DNA of 64,000 bases. It comes from JBNKHH01 sp050290245. GTDB taxonomy: Bacteria; Pseudomonadota; Alphaproteobacteria; Rhodobacterales; Rhodobacteraceae. The position numbers were made by a program, and so were the translations under genes. The stretch's first letter is position 1, and every line of letters starts with the position of its first letter. Below the pieces are notes generated by a model. The model was given only the letters and a program-made list of their open reading frames with translations. It made no database searches and had not been told where the DNA came from. The stretch is from positions 1 through 64,000 of the forward strand of contig JBNKHH010000024.1 of the NCBI GenBank assembly GCA_050290245.1. Direction: 5' to 3'. Shown here in pieces: positions 52,746-62,529 of the stretch.

Positions 52746-53198
52746 GAGGACCTCGTGCGTAGGGTTTGCAGACGAGCCTAGCGCTGTGCGGCGGGCGGAG
52801 CCAATGGAAATCGGGTATCCGGCGCGGACCGGTTCTCTCTGAGATGACGAGACGTTTTGGGGCTCTGAACACCAAGGCACGCAAGGTGGACTCGGGTGCG
52901 GCGCCTGATTTCCTCAATGGACGCTGCGGCGCCGGCCTCGCCCTCGTGCCCACGATCTGGAGCGGCCGGAGTTGCGCAAAAAAGGTTTCATTTTGATCGT
53001 CTGGTTGCGCTGTGCCGGAGTTATGGCAGTTGTGCAGCGTGAGTCCCAGCGGCAGGCAAAATCTTCTCCGATTTTCGCCTAACGCGTTGAAAGCCAGTCG
53101 AATTGACTTGCAGGTACGGCGCAGCCCGCCGGTCTGTGCTTGAACGTTCGCGGCGCATCTGCCAGACAAAACCCACCTGAAACGGACACGGGACGGTC
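52746..53198. other. Intergenic region without a supported gene
   Basis: About 450 bases between the divergent cupin and trkA genes. It holds the two promoters, but I cannot place them with confidence. Frames crossing it are not supported by motifs or ribosome-binding sites. Confidence 0.4.
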
Positions 53199-54575
53199 AT
53201 GAAGGTCATTATCTGCGGTGCGGGCCAGGTCGGCTGGCAGATCGCGCGCCATCTCTCGGGCGAGAGAAACGACGTGACGGTCGTTGACAACAATGCCGAA
53301 CTTGTGCGCCGGGCGACCGATGCGCTCGACGTTCAGGGGATCGCGGGGCACGCGAGCTATCCCGATGTTCTGGACAAGGCCGGCGCTCGCGACGCCGACA
53401 TGATCATTGCCGCGACCTATTCGGACGAGGTGAACATGGTCACCTGCCAGGTCGCACATTCGGTTTTCGCGATCCCGCGCAAGATCGCGCGGCTGCGGTC
53501 GCAAAGTTATTTGACGGCGATCTATTCTGACCTGTACCGGCGCGATCACATGCCGATTGACGTGGTGATCAGCCCGGAGCGCGAGGTGGCCGAAGCGGCC
53601 TTGCGGCGTCTGAATGCGCCGGCGGCCTTTGACACCGAGTTGTTCCTGGAGGGCAAGGCGCAGCTGGTCGGCATCCAGCTTGAGGCCGAGTGTCCGGTGC
53701 TGAACACGCCGCTCAGGCAGCTGACGGATCTGTTTTCAACGCTGAGAGCCATCGTCGTCGGGGTGCGGCGCAAAGGCAAGCTGTTCGCGCCCGAACCGGG
53801 AGACCAGCTGTTCGAGGATGATCAGATCTATGTGATGACCCATTTCGAGGATCTGACGCGGACATTCGAGATTTTCGGCAAGTCGGTGCATCGCCAGGAG
53901 CGCGTGGTGATCCTGGGCGGCGGCAATGTCGGCTTGGCCGTGGCCGAGGCTCTGGAAGGGCGGGCAGATCGGTTGCGGGCGCGCGTAATCGAGAAAAACC
54001 GTGCGCGGGCCGAACGGGCTGCTGACGCGCTGGAGCGTACAATCGTTCTGCATGGCGACGGGATGAATTCGGATCTCTTGACCGAGGCGGGGATCGAAAA
54101 GGCCGACGCCATCCTGGCGGTGACCGACGACGACAACACCAACCTTCTGGCCAGCGTGCGCGCCAAGCAGGCGGGCTGTCCGATGGCGATTGCCCTGGTC
54201 AACGACCCGACGCTTCTGCCGTTGATGGAGCCGTTGCACATCGACGCCTATATCAACCCGCGCGCGACAACGGTCAGTTCGATTCTGCGCCATATCCGCC
54301 ATGGCCGGGTCAGGGGGGTCTATTCGATCGGAGATGCGGAAGCCGAGATCATCGAGGCTCAGATCCTGTCGCCGTCGCCGCTTGCCGGCCGCCATATCCG
54401 CGAGATCGAGTTTCCCGAGGGTGTTCTGGTGGGCGCGGTCATGAAGGATGGCGAGGTCGTCAAGCCGACCGCCGACACACGCATCGACGAAGGCGATGTG
54501 ATCGTGGTCTTCACGCTGGCCGCCGATGTCCCCGAGGTCGAGCGCCTGTTCCAGGTGTCGATCGACTTTTTCTAG
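53199..54575 (+). CDS. trkA: Trk potassium transporter regulatory subunit
   Basis: A 458-residue peripheral membrane protein with two RCK domains. The first begins MKVIICGAGQVGWQIARHL (NAD-binding GxGxxG), the second VVILGGGNVGLAVAEAL near residue 230. It binds NAD(H)/ATP and gates the TrkH channel. Its stop is immediately followed by the trkH ATG. Confidence 0.95.
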   Translation: MKVIICGAGQVGWQIARHLSGERNDVTVVDNNAELVRRATDALDVQGIAGHASYPDVLDKAGARDADMIIAATYSDEVNMVTCQVAHSVFAIPRKIARLRSQSYLTAIYSDLYRRDHMPIDVVISPEREVAEAALRRLNAPAAFDTELFLEGKAQLVGIQLEAECPVLNTPLRQLTDLFSTLRAIVVGVRRKGKLFAPEPGDQLFEDDQIYVMTHFEDLTRTFEIFGKSVHRQERVVILGGGNVGLAVAEALEGRADRLRARVIEKNRARAERAADALERTIVLHGDGMNSDLLTEAGIEKADAILAVTDDDNTNLLASVRAKQAGCPMAIALVNDPTLLPLMEPLHIDAYINPRATTVSSILRHIRHGRVRGVYSIGDAEAEIIEAQILSPSPLAGRHIREIEFPEGVLVGAVMKDGEVVKPTADTRIDEGDVIVVFTLAADVPEVERLFQVSIDFF

Positions 54576-56084
54576 ATGCGCTGGCTTCGGACCCTGCCTT
54601 TTTTCGTCCTGCTCCTGGGGATCGCCGCCGGGTCGATGATGGTGCCCGCCGCCTATGCGGTGGCAGTGAACGACCATCCGACGTCGCGGGCTTTTTTCTA
54701 TTCCGGCGTGGTCTTTGGGCTGTTGTTCGTGATGGTCGGGCTGGCCAGTTCGAACATGCGCATTCGCCGACAGGAACGGGGCTACCTGATCTCGATCATG
54801 GCCTGTTACGCCGTGTTGCCCGTGGTTCTGGCAGTGCCCTTTTCCGAGGCGGTGCCGGACACGCGATATTTCAACGCCTATGTCGAGATGGTGTCGGCGC
54901 TGACCACCACCGGTCTCAGCCTGTTCGAGCCGGCGCGTCTGCCCGACGCGGTGCATCTGTGGCGCGCTCTGGTTGGCTGGATGGGAGGGTTGTTCGTCTG
55001 GGTGACGGCCATCGCTGTGATGGCCCCGTTGAACCTTGGCGGATTCGAGTTGTCGTCCCATGCCGAGATCGGACAGGGCGCGCGCAACATGCGGGACGCG
55101 ACCCATCAGCCTGGGATACGACTGAAACGCTATAGTGCGCGGCTGCTGCCGATCTATGCCGGTCTGACCGGTGTGCTGTGGGCGTCGCTTTATATCGCGG
55201 GTGACAGGCCGCTTGTGGCGCTGAGCCATGCCATGTCGACGATGTCGACGTCCGGCATATCGGCGGTCGGCGGGCTCGCGGGCTCGACCTCGGGGCCTGC
55301 GGGCGAGATGGTGATCTTCCTGTTTTTCGTGTTTGCCCTGTCGCGCCTGACCTTCATTCGGGAAGACCGCCCGGACGGATTCAAGAGCCTTTTGGGCGAT
55401 CCCGAATTGCGTCTTGGGGTTCTGATCTCGGCGACGGTTGCTGTGTTCTTGTTCCTGCGTCATTGGGTGGTGAGTTTCGACGAGGGCTCGGAGGTTGCGC
55501 TGGTCGAGGGGGTCAAGGGACTGTGGGGCGCCTTGTTCACAGTGACGTCCTACCTGACCACGACCGGCTTTGAATCAGAGTCGTGGAGCAGTGCGCGGGC
55601 CTGGTCCGGCGTCGGCACGCCGGGGGTTCTGTTGCTGGGGCTGGCGGTGTTCGGCGGTGGCGTGGCCACCACGGCCGGGGGCGTCAAGCTGTTGCGGGTC
55701 TATGCCCTTTACCAGCACGGATTGCGCGAGATGGAAAAGCTGGTCCAGCCTTCATCCGTCGGCGGTGCCGGGCGCTATGGCCGCCGCTTCCGGCGCCAGG
55801 GCGCCTATGCGGCCTGGGTGTTTTTCATGCTGTTCGCAATTTCGATCGCGGTCGTGATGATGGGCTTTTCGCTGACGGGTGAACTGGATTTCGAAGAGGG
55901 CATGATCCTGACGATCTCGGCCCTTTCGACGACCGGCCCCCTGGTCGTTTCCGCCGGCGAAGCTCCGCTGGTGTTGTCCCAACTGGGCGACGCGAGCCGC
56001 GCCCTTTTGAGCGCAGCTATGGTCCTGGGGCGCCTGGAAACACTTGTGGTGGTTGCGCTGCTAAACCCTGAATTCTGGCGGTGA
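54576..56084 (+). CDS. trkH: Trk potassium transporter membrane subunit
   Basis: A 502-residue membrane protein with about ten to twelve segments and four filter-like loops: TTTGLSLFEPAR, STSGISAVGG, TTTGFESESWS and STTGPLVVSAGE. It carries potassium uptake with TrkA. It starts at the base after the trkA stop. Confidence 0.95.
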   Translation: MRWLRTLPFFVLLLGIAAGSMMVPAAYAVAVNDHPTSRAFFYSGVVFGLLFVMVGLASSNMRIRRQERGYLISIMACYAVLPVVLAVPFSEAVPDTRYFNAYVEMVSALTTTGLSLFEPARLPDAVHLWRALVGWMGGLFVWVTAIAVMAPLNLGGFELSSHAEIGQGARNMRDATHQPGIRLKRYSARLLPIYAGLTGVLWASLYIAGDRPLVALSHAMSTMSTSGISAVGGLAGSTSGPAGEMVIFLFFVFALSRLTFIREDRPDGFKSLLGDPELRLGVLISATVAVFLFLRHWVVSFDEGSEVALVEGVKGLWGALFTVTSYLTTTGFESESWSSARAWSGVGTPGVLLLGLAVFGGGVATTAGGVKLLRVYALYQHGLREMEKLVQPSSVGGAGRYGRRFRRQGAYAAWVFFMLFAISIAVVMMGFSLTGELDFEEGMILTISALSTTGPLVVSAGEAPLVLSQLGDASRALLSAAMVLGRLETLVVVALLNPEFWR

Positions 56085-56289
56085 GCGGTGTTCATGGCGA
56101 AAATTGTCGCCGGAATGCACCAGAACTGCCTGATTTTGTAGTCTTATTACAGCAGGATACCGGATCACCCTTACATTAGGGCAGGGCGATCCCTAATTGG
56201 GGGTGGAAAGAACGCCCGGTGGCCTTCATATTGGGCGCACGCAACAAAAACGGTCGGGAATTCGGCCACAATAACAAAGGCTATGACCA

Positions 56290-56523
56290 ATGGCTTCGGA
56301 TAGACAGAATTTGCAGGATGCATTTCTGAATCACGTTCGCAAGACGAAGGTGCCGGTAACGATCTTTCTGATCAACGGCGTCAAGTTGCAGGGCGTGATT
56401 ACCTGGTTTGACAATTTTTGTGTCTTGCTGCGTCGGGACGGTCAATCTCAGCTTGTGTACAAGCACGCGATATCCACGATCATGCCGGCTCAGCCGATAT
56501 CCCTTTATGAAGGTGAAGAATAA
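56290..56523 (+). CDS. hfq: RNA chaperone Hfq
   Basis: A 77-residue Sm-like protein. It has LQDAFLNHVRKTKVPVTIFL with the proximal-face residues and the KHAISTI motif of Sm2. It pairs sRNAs with mRNAs. It lies 205 bases after trkH and 2 bases before hflX, the usual alphaproteobacterial order. Its presence supports the possibility that the short RNA at 11.8-12.0 kb acts through Hfq. Confidence 0.96.
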   Translation: MASDRQNLQDAFLNHVRKTKVPVTIFLINGVKLQGVITWFDNFCVLLRRDGQSQLVYKHAISTIMPAQPISLYEGEE

Positions 56524-56525
56524 CG

Positions 56526-57803
56526 GTGGATGAGCTTAGCGCGGGGGGCACGCGCTCCCTCGTGCTGCACCCCGATATGACGGGCGACCCGGAGCGTCGG
56601 GATGCCGATCACGCCTTGGAAGAAGCCATTTCACTGGCCAGTGCTCTTCCGGGGCTGGATCTTGTGGGCGCAGAGATCGTGCGGCTGCAAAAGCCGAAGT
56701 CGGGCACCCTGTTCGGATCGGGCAAGGTCGACGAACTGGCGCAGCGTATCAAGCGCGATGAGATCGAACTGGTCCTGGTCAACGGCGCGGTGACGCCGGT
56801 GCAGCAGAGAAACCTGGAGCGCGAGTGGAAGGTCAAGCTGTTGGACCGCACCGGGCTGATCCTCGAGATATTCTCGGATCGGGCCGCAACGCGCGAGGGC
56901 GTGTTGCAGGTCGAGATGGCGGCGTTGTCTTATCAGCGTACGCGGCTGGTGCGGGCCTGGACCCACCTTGAACGCCAGCGTGGCGGGCTGGGGTTCGTCG
57001 GTGGTCCGGGCGAAACTCAGATCGAGGCCGACCGGCGGGCCATCGACGAGCAACTGGCGCGGCTGAAGCGGCAGCTGGACAAGGTCGTCAAGACGCGTAC
57101 CCTGCACAGGGCGGCGCGGGCCAAGGTGCCGTTCCCGATCGTTGCGCTGGTGGGCTATACCAACGCCGGAAAATCGACGATCTTCAACGCACTGACCGGG
57201 GCCAAGGTTCTGGCCAAGGACATGCTTTTTGCGACGCTGGATCCGACGATGCGGTCGGTCAAGCTGCCGAAATCTGGGCGCGAGGTGATCCTGTCGGACA
57301 CGGTGGGCTTCATCTCGGACCTTCCGACGCAGCTTGTCGCCGCCTTCCGTGCCACGCTGGAAGAGGTTCTTGAAGCTGATATCGTTTTGCACGTGCGCGA
57401 CATTTCGCATCCCGAGACCGAGGAGCAGTGCGCCGACGTCGAGGCCATATTGGCCGAGATCGGGGTGGGGGAGGATCGCACCAAGATCGAGGTCTGGAAC
57501 AAGATCGACCGTTTGCCCGAGGCCGAGCGCGAGGCGTTGGTTACGATGGCCGAACGCACGGAAGGCGTAGTAGCGACTTCGGCCGTAACCGAGGGCGGGA
57601 TCGCGCCGTTGTTGGAGGCTGTCGAGGCGGCATTGGACGCGGGTCGGATGCGCGAGACGGTTCTGTTGGGCCATGGCGATGGCCGCAAGCGGGCCTGGCT
57701 CTACGAGCAGGGCATCGTCACTGGCGAGCGCGAGACCGAGGCCGGGACACTTGTCGACGTGAACTGGTCCAAACCTCAGGCGGTGCGTTTTTCCCGTATG
57801 TGA
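56526..57803 (+). CDS. hflX: GTPase HflX
   Basis: A 425-residue ribosome-associated GTPase. An N-terminal HflX domain (GTLFGSGKVDEL, QRTRLVRAWTHLERQRGG) precedes the G domain with LVGYTNAGKSTIFNALTG (G1), DTVGFISDLP (G3) and WNKID (G4). It splits stalled ribosomes under stress. The start is GTG, 2 bases after hfq. Its 3' end overlaps a convergent Hint-domain gene by 28 bases. Confidence 0.95.
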   Translation: MDELSAGGTRSLVLHPDMTGDPERRDADHALEEAISLASALPGLDLVGAEIVRLQKPKSGTLFGSGKVDELAQRIKRDEIELVLVNGAVTPVQQRNLEREWKVKLLDRTGLILEIFSDRAATREGVLQVEMAALSYQRTRLVRAWTHLERQRGGLGFVGGPGETQIEADRRAIDEQLARLKRQLDKVVKTRTLHRAARAKVPFPIVALVGYTNAGKSTIFNALTGAKVLAKDMLFATLDPTMRSVKLPKSGREVILSDTVGFISDLPTQLVAAFRATLEEVLEADIVLHVRDISHPETEEQCADVEAILAEIGVGEDRTKIEVWNKIDRLPEAEREALVTMAERTEGVVATSAVTEGGIAPLLEAVEAALDAGRMRETVLLGHGDGRKRAWLYEQGIVTGERETEAGTLVDVNWSKPQAVRFSRM

Positions 57804-58792
57804 AAGGTGGTGTCGCCTTCGCGGGCGCTGCGCGCGGCGGCCCAGACGGTGGCCTCTTTTGCCGTGAGGCAGGGGTAGGCGGTCCGGGTCTGGCCGCAAG
57901 CGATTTCACGGACTGCTTTCCTGTCTTCGGGCGTGAGCGCGGCCTGGATGACGTCGCCCGGAAAAAGGCTTTCGCTTTCGCAGCCGTTGGCAAGGACGCA
58001 TTCGTGATCGTCGCAGAGGAAATGGACATAGGTAATGTCCGTCGCGGGCGCCGGGCGAGCAAACGGCAGGTCGCGGGCAGCGATATAGGCGGCCTCGAGG
58101 CCGAAGAGCCGTTCAAGGTCGCCGTCGCGCACGAGGATACGGTGAAGCGCAGAGACGGTGAGGTCGTTCTCAGGCTGGCCGGGGCCGAGGGTCCCGGCGG
58201 AGATCAGGATCGGCGTCAGGGGCGCGAAGGTCTTGACTTCGGTGGCGGTAAAGCTGCGGCGGGCGACGTATCGGACGCGGACCTTTCGACCCTTGTTGGT
58301 CAGAACGTGGTCGCCCGGAACAAGGTCCTGAACGGGCCGGTCGCCGAAGGGGGTCCTTATCAGTGTCCCGAGAGCATAGCAGGCGAAAGTGAAGTCGATC
58401 GAATGCGCGCCGTTCGGGAAACTGTCCATGATGTTCAGCCAGGTGGCCGAGCCATCGCTGCCGACAACAAAGAAATAGCGGTCGCCATTTTCAAGCGTCA
58501 GAACGCGAATTTCGGCACCGCGCAGGTCGACACCGCCGACGTTGGACAGCTTGTTCGACTGCGGCAGGTAGCCGCCGAATTCCATGGTGAAGGTCAGCGG
58601 GGTGGGGTCGCCATCGACATAGACCACGGTGTCGGGATCGGGCAGACCGTCGTTGAATTCGAGGTCTTCGTCGCCGCCCGCCGCGGCTTCGAAGGTCAGC
58701 AGAACCGTGGGCTGCTGGTTGTAGCTTTCAACGTTCAGAGATGCGTTGTTGGCCGTGCTGCTGTCACCGCGGGCATAGACTGAAAACGGCAT
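57776..58792 (-). CDS. Hint-domain (hedgehog/intein) protein
   Basis: A 338-residue protein. The first 140 residues are variable and rich in Gly/Asn. A Hint fold starts at CYALGTLIRTPFGDRPVQDL with GDHVLTNKG, and has the block-B-like VSALHRILVRDG. These domains cut or splice proteins, usually in secreted or adhesion proteins of Rhodobacteraceae. No clear signal peptide precedes it. The 3' end overlaps hflX by 28 bases on the opposite strand. Confidence 0.85.
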   Translation of the reverse strand: MPFSVYARGDSSTANNASLNVESYNQQPTVLLTFEAAAGGDEDLEFNDGLPDPDTVVYVDGDPTPLTFTMEFGGYLPQSNKLSNVGGVDLRGAEIRVLTLENGDRYFFVVGSDGSATWLNIMDSFPNGAHSIDFTFACYALGTLIRTPFGDRPVQDLVPGDHVLTNKGRKVRVRYVARRSFTATEVKTFAPLTPILISAGTLGPGQPENDLTVSALHRILVRDGDLERLFGLEAAYIAARDLPFARPAPATDITYVHFLCDDHECVLANGCESESLFPGDVIQAALTPEDRKAVREIACGQTRTAYPCLTAKEATVWAAARSAREGDTTFHIREKRTA

Positions 58793-58849
58793 GATACGAT
58801 TCCCCTAGGTGCCGGTTTTTACCATGCGGATCGGCGCGGGGGCAAAGCC

Positions 58850-61309
58850 TTATGGAGTCGGGTTCAGCCGGGTAATGCCAACCGCGCCAGCGCGCGCGAG
58901 GTTGGGGTCTAGAGTCATGGGGATGTACTCGCCGCGCCGCCAGAGTTCTCCAAGGTCGTCATAGTGCCGCGAGAGCGGGTGGCCGGACTGGCCTGTCGAG
59001 ATCACGAAGACCGAGCTGTCGGGGTCGGCAAAGTCGTAGACGCCGCGATAACCCGCGCCGTGGATGTTGTGAAACGGGGTCGGTTCTTCTCCACTGGTCA
59101 AGCCCCTGAGCAGGGTGTTGTCGCCGCCGGAGGTCGATTGGCGGATGTTGACGAGCCATGAGACCCAGCCGACCTCGCCCAGAACGGGGTGGTCGTGGGT
59201 GGCCTCGTGTGCGTCTCCCCAGCGAAGTGATTCCAGTGAGAGCCCATAGGTTTCGTCGATCCACAAAAGCGCATCGTCCAGCGACAGGCGGGCAATATCG
59301 GTGCAGTTTTCCTCGTTCGCCGACTGGATCACGTCGCACCAGACGGCGGCCCCTTCGATATTGCGGAAGACCCGTTCAAGGAACACCGGCTCGATATGAG
59401 TAAAGGCGTCGGCCAGGCTGCCGAGTTCGTCGCGGATCAGCCGGTCTTGCAGGCTGCGCATCCAGGCCATGTAGATCAGCGGCTCGGGCAGGTGTTCGTT
59501 CATCTCTCCGTTCCAGCCCGCCAAAAGGTCCAATGCTTCTCGGCGTCGTCGTTCCGGCGTGCCCTCGGGCGAGGCTTCTCCAGTGAACCACAAATCGCGG
59601 GCAACGAGCGGCAAAAGCGTGCGCGCGGTGATCGAGACGGTGTCGAGCTGCGCCTCCATAAAACTTTCGCGGGTATGGACGTCGCGCGATTGCATCAGCT
59701 TTTCCCAGCGAAGTACCCGTTGTGTGTCGCCCCAGCCGTAACTGACGTGCAGGGGAAACGGGCGGTCGATGATCTTATTGTTGGTGTTGCCGAGGATGCC
59801 GCCCTCCGGGTCGACGAATTCGGGGTTGGCGCTGTAGGCCAGCCGTCCCTGCCAGCGGTTTTCGGCTAGCCAGCCGGGTGCGGGCATGCGACCCCTGGTC
59901 TGGTGGCGCGCGGCGCGGCGCGGCAGGGCACCGATCACCTTCATGGCGATGCGGGATTCATCCACCAGCGTCAGGTTCTGGGGTGGGGCGGTGAAATCCT
60001 CGCCCGCGGCGAGGCCTTCGTCCACGTTGTGGGCGCGCATCAGCTTCAGCATCGCCTGCACCGAGGTGTCGCTGCTCGAAAGCGCTGTCCAGCCCAGGGC
60101 CGCGACGTGGCCACGGGGCGTGATCGAGGCAAGGTTATAATGGCTGCCGGGAAGGATGGGGCCGTTGTCGGACCACCGGAGCGTGACCGTGACCGGATCG
60201 CCATCCTTGACGTTGATGATCGAGGAGCGTTTGGCCAGGGGTTTCCAGCCCGAGGGAGTTTGCACCTCTTCGGGGTTTTCCGGGTTCAGCTTTTCAATGA
60301 AAACGTCCTGGTCGTCTGCGTAAGACGAGGTCAGCCCCCAGCCAAGCCGCGCCGAACGCCCGACTAACACCACGGGTGCGCCGGGGATGGTGCCGCCGAT
60401 GACGCCGCCCGAGGCCAGTTCCAGCCGCGCCAGATACCAGATCGACGGGGCGGTGAATTCAAGATGGGGATCGTTGGCCAGAAGCGTGCCGCCCGCCGCC
60501 GAGCGGTCGGGCGCAGAGGCCCAGACGTTCGACGCCCCCGCCAGCCCACGCGGCGCGACGGGCGAGAGGGAGTCGACCGGCGCGGCTTCGGCGTAACGCG
60601 GGATCGGTGCGTCGAAAAATGATGAATAGTCCGGCAAAGCTGCGACCGCGCTGCCAGGCGCATCGGGCAGAATGTCGGCAAGTCTCTGGTCCGGAAGAAT
60701 TTGCGAGACCTGGGCGCGCAGCACCTCCTCGGACAAATGGCCCGAAAGCTGCAGGGCCATCAGCTTGCCGATGACGATGCTGTCGGCGGGCTGCCAGGGA
60801 GCAATCGAGGGTTCGAACAACCAGAACTCCGGAGCGCCGCGACCGCGGGCCGAGGTGTTGACCTGGTCGAGCCAGGCGTTCACGCCGCGCGCATAGGCGT
60901 CCAGCGCTTCACGGGTGTAATCGTCCTGGGCCGCCAAAGATTTCACCGCCAGCGCGTACAGATCAAAGCGCCGCAGCAATTCGTCCACCTTGACGGTGCG
61001 TGCGCCGAACAGCTCGGACAGGCGGCCCTGGGCAGTGCGTCTCAGCATGGTCATCTGCCACAGACGGTCCTGGGCATGGGCCAGGCCGAGGCCAAAATAG
61101 ACGTCCGCATCCGAGGCTCCGAATATATGCGGGACATCGGCATTGTCGCGCACGATTTCCACTGGCGCGGACAGTCCGCGGACATCAAGCGTCTCGCTGT
61201 AATCGGGGATCGAACGGGCGAAGAACCAGTAGAGCAGAAGCGCCGCGAGACACCCCAGGACCAGGACACCGGTCACGATACGAAGGAGCCAGCGGAATAA
61301 ACGAACCAT
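58850..61309 (-). CDS. Penicillin acylase-family amidase
   Basis: An 819-residue Ntn-hydrolase precursor. The N-terminal RLFRWLLRIVTGVLVLGCLA anchor is followed by an alpha subunit (VEIVRDNADVPHIFG, GLAHAQDRLWQM). The beta subunit would begin at Ser260 in GLAGASNVWA, made by self-cleavage before this Ser. The family cleaves amides such as acyl-homoserine lactones or penicillins. The true substrate is not clear. It acts in the periplasm. Confidence 0.92.
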   Translation of the reverse strand: MVRLFRWLLRIVTGVLVLGCLAALLLYWFFARSIPDYSETLDVRGLSAPVEIVRDNADVPHIFGASDADVYFGLGLAHAQDRLWQMTMLRRTAQGRLSELFGARTVKVDELLRRFDLYALAVKSLAAQDDYTREALDAYARGVNAWLDQVNTSARGRGAPEFWLFEPSIAPWQPADSIVIGKLMALQLSGHLSEEVLRAQVSQILPDQRLADILPDAPGSAVAALPDYSSFFDAPIPRYAEAAPVDSLSPVAPRGLAGASNVWASAPDRSAAGGTLLANDPHLEFTAPSIWYLARLELASGGVIGGTIPGAPVVLVGRSARLGWGLTSSYADDQDVFIEKLNPENPEEVQTPSGWKPLAKRSSIINVKDGDPVTVTLRWSDNGPILPGSHYNLASITPRGHVAALGWTALSSSDTSVQAMLKLMRAHNVDEGLAAGEDFTAPPQNLTLVDESRIAMKVIGALPRRAARHQTRGRMPAPGWLAENRWQGRLAYSANPEFVDPEGGILGNTNNKIIDRPFPLHVSYGWGDTQRVLRWEKLMQSRDVHTRESFMEAQLDTVSITARTLLPLVARDLWFTGEASPEGTPERRRREALDLLAGWNGEMNEHLPEPLIYMAWMRSLQDRLIRDELGSLADAFTHIEPVFLERVFRNIEGAAVWCDVIQSANEENCTDIARLSLDDALLWIDETYGLSLESLRWGDAHEATHDHPVLGEVGWVSWLVNIRQSTSGGDNTLLRGLTSGEEPTPFHNIHGAGYRGVYDFADPDSSVFVISTGQSGHPLSRHYDDLGELWRRGEYIPMTLDPNLARAGAVGITRLNPTP

Positions 61310-61391
61310 CAGAGCCTTGTTGACTGCACCTGCGGGTGAGGTAGGTAAACCTCAAGCACCCGAACTTTAGGACTTAAGCGGAGAGGATACC

Positions 61392-62264
61392 ATGGCGAAT
61401 TGCGCGTTTCTCGGACTGGGAGTCATGGGTTTCCCGATGGCGGGACACCTCAGGGCGGCGGGCCACGATGTGACGGTCTACAACCGCACCTTCTCGAAGG
61501 CCGAAGACTGGGCCGACAAGCACGGCGGCCAGGCGGCGAAGACCCCGCGCGAGGCGGCTGCGGGCGCTGATTTCGTGATGGCCTGCGTCGGCAATGATGA
61601 CGATTTGCGCTCGGTGTGTCTCGGCGAAGACGGCGCCTTTGCGGGGATGGGGGCGGGCACGGTCTTTGTCGATCACACGACGGTATCGGCCAAGGTCACG
61701 CGGGAGTTATACGCGGCTGCCGACAAGGCCAATATCTCGTTTGTTGACGCGCCGATTTCCGGCGGCCAGGCGGGCGCCGAAAACGGGGCCTTGTCAATCA
61801 TGTGCGGCGGCGACGCGGGCGCCTACCAGCGCGCCGAGCCGGTGATGCAGGCCTATGCCAAGATCTGCCGCCGGATCGGCGAGTCGGGATCCGGGCAGAT
61901 GACCAAGATGTGCAATCAGATCGCCATCGCCGGTCTGGTGCAGGGCCTGTCCGAGGCGCTGCATTTCGCGGAGAAGGCGGGGCTGGATGGCCGTGCGGTG
62001 GTCGAAGTGATCAGCCAGGGCGCGGCCGGTTCCTGGCAGATGTCAAATCGCTACGAGACCATGCTGGATGACCATTTCGACCACGGCTTCGCGGTGGACT
62101 GGATGCGCAAGGACCTGGGGATTTGCCTGGACACGGCCAACGAGACCGGCGCGAGCCTGCCAGTAACGGCGCTGGTCGACCAGTATTACAAGGACGTTCA
62201 GAAGATGGGCGGCGGCCGCTGGGACACGTCGAGCCTGTTCAAACGGCTGCGCAAGCTGGGGTGA
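61392..62264 (+). CDS. NAD(P)-dependent beta-hydroxyacid dehydrogenase
   Basis: A 290-residue enzyme of the 3-hydroxyisobutyrate dehydrogenase family. It has the GxGxxG motif FLGLGVMGFPMAG, the substrate loop DAPISGGQAGAENG, and the catalytic Lys172 in GQMTKMCNQI. It oxidises or reduces a 3-hydroxy acid, such as tartronate semialdehyde or succinic semialdehyde. The gene is monocistronic. Confidence 0.92.
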   Translation: MANCAFLGLGVMGFPMAGHLRAAGHDVTVYNRTFSKAEDWADKHGGQAAKTPREAAAGADFVMACVGNDDDLRSVCLGEDGAFAGMGAGTVFVDHTTVSAKVTRELYAAADKANISFVDAPISGGQAGAENGALSIMCGGDAGAYQRAEPVMQAYAKICRRIGESGSGQMTKMCNQIAIAGLVQGLSEALHFAEKAGLDGRAVVEVISQGAAGSWQMSNRYETMLDDHFDHGFAVDWMRKDLGICLDTANETGASLPVTALVDQYYKDVQKMGGGRWDTSSLFKRLRKLG

Positions 62265-62295
62265 GGTGGGGCGAGGGGCGCTGCCCCTCAAGCAC

Positions 62296-62446
62296 CCCGG
62301 GATATTTTACCAAGAAGAAACACAGTTTGGCGTAAATTGTCGGCGCGGTACAGGCGGGGACGCCGATGACCGCCCAAGGAGAAAGCACCGGAAAGCGCCC
62401 TTTGTTGCAAGGGGCGCTTTCTTCTTGGGTAAAATATCCTCGGGGG
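62296..62446. repeat. Long inverted repeat in an intergenic region
   Basis: CCCGGGATATTTTACCAAGA (from 62296) is echoed as the reverse complement in CTTGGGTAAAATATCCTCGG (62424-62443), with the match extending over AGAAGAA on the inside. The two arms are about 25 bases long and 100 apart. Similar GGATATTTTT-CAAGAAGAA units are common after genes in Rhodobacteraceae, so this is probably a dispersed repeat. The rest of the gap between the two genes shows nothing else apart from the terminator listed. Confidence 0.6.
62391..62421 (+). terminator. Hairpin, probable terminator
   Basis: GAAAGCGCCC and GGGCGCTTTC are perfect 10-base arms. They lie inside the long inverted repeat. TTCTT follows. It may end the dehydrogenase transcript. 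Confidence 0.6.
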
Positions 62447-62529
62447 TGAATTTGCCGTGAAACGGCAAAGAGGGGGCAGACAGCCCCCTCATCCGGCGCG
62501 ACGCGTAGCGCGCGGCGCAATACTTCTCA

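Noticed and set aside
52369..53169. A 266-codon minus-strand frame between cupin and trkA
   Set aside because: It contains the cupin in the wrong frame and an Arg/His-rich product with no motif.
53736..55463. A 575-codon frame opposite trkA and trkH
   Set aside because: The sense strand encodes two clear Trk proteins; the antisense product is low-complexity and has no recognisable motif.
57428..58783. A 451-codon plus-strand frame across the hflX end and the Hint gene
   Set aside because: It crosses two supported genes and lacks motifs; it is a shadow.
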